Source of the DNA: Zygaena filipendulae
Taxonomy: Eukaryota; Arthropoda; Insecta; Lepidoptera; Zygaenidae
Assembly (NCBI GenBank): GCA_907165275.2
Contig: OU015670.1
Span: 9,141,501 to 9,205,500 of the forward strand
Reading direction: 5' to 3'
DNA length: 64,000 nt
Made by a program: the position numbers and the translations under genes
In this document: positions 63,836-64,000 of the stretch, piece by piece
How the letters are laid out: each line of letters opens with the position of its first letter
Position numbering within the stretch: position 1 is the first letter of the stretch
Notes under the pieces: generated by a model
Databases searched by the model: none
Seen by the model: the letters and a program-made list of their open reading frames with translations, nothing else
What the model was told of the DNA's origin: nothing

Positions 63836-64000
63836 ATTACGATCATTTCGACTTTCTTGTGTCTGTGACGATAGTTTCTTTAGGGAGTTTACATAGTTTT
63901 TTTTCTGATAGCTCTAAATAAATTAACTACTAATGCTTAGTAATGATATTTGGTTACCTTTTTAAAATGAACTTCTTATTTTCCTACCTATTTATATGAG

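Overview
This is a eukaryotic, almost certainly lepidopteran (moth or butterfly), genomic window. The evidence is many GT-AG introns, insect-type ZAD zinc-finger genes, tRNA-derived SINEs, R1-clade and other non-LTR elements, and a dense background of short retroposons built around the words CCCGCGGGAA and TATAATATTAGTA that are common in Lepidoptera. No CRISPR, operon or prokaryotic feature is present.

The core is a cluster of four paralogous ZAD-C2H2 zinc-finger genes, reconstructed by hand from splice sites and reading phase. Gene A (-, 992..4524) runs off through the left side. Gene B (+, 5175..14256) has 11 exons and 678 aa. Gene C (-, 19188..37607) has 14 exons and 640 aa. Gene D (+, 38232..52271) has 13 exons and 662 aa. 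A/B and C/D are head-to-head pairs with about 0.6 kb between start codons, and B and C converge. Every gene has the ZAD split by one intron at the same place, an acidic linker ending in a conserved EE(M/L)xxxR segment, and then (B, C, D) eleven C2H2 fingers in matching order. The proteins should be nuclear sequence-specific DNA-binding, dimerising regulators; targets cannot be read from sequence.

The introns are the odd part. Nearly every finger-coding exon has a minisatellite close to one of its splice sites (units 104, 41, 35, 28, 19-20, 18 and 16 bp). The most striking, 10394..12726 in gene B, is 22 near-identical tandem copies of a finger-coding exon end together with its splice donor. 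An R1-clade retrotransposon (31579..34749) sits inside the 16-bp array of gene C. A 330-bp MITE family with paired TGACGTCA words repeatedly lies beside exons. A 269-bp-armed inverted repeat lies in intron 5 of gene D.

Between B and C (14.7-19.2 kb) are a palindromic MITE, a 415-codon orphan ORF on the minus strand, and a compact P-element-like transposon (17290..17880) with 30-bp terminal inverted repeats, an 8-bp target duplication, a core promoter and a THAP-domain first exon. It is inserted into an older retroposon.

Right of gene D, a very young LTR retrotransposon (52771..58044, minus orientation, two visible LTR differences in 1306 bp) encodes only Gag, protease and what looks like the integrase tail, so it appears to be an in-frame deletion derivative. 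From 58 kb to the end the window is AT-rich and holds only repeats.
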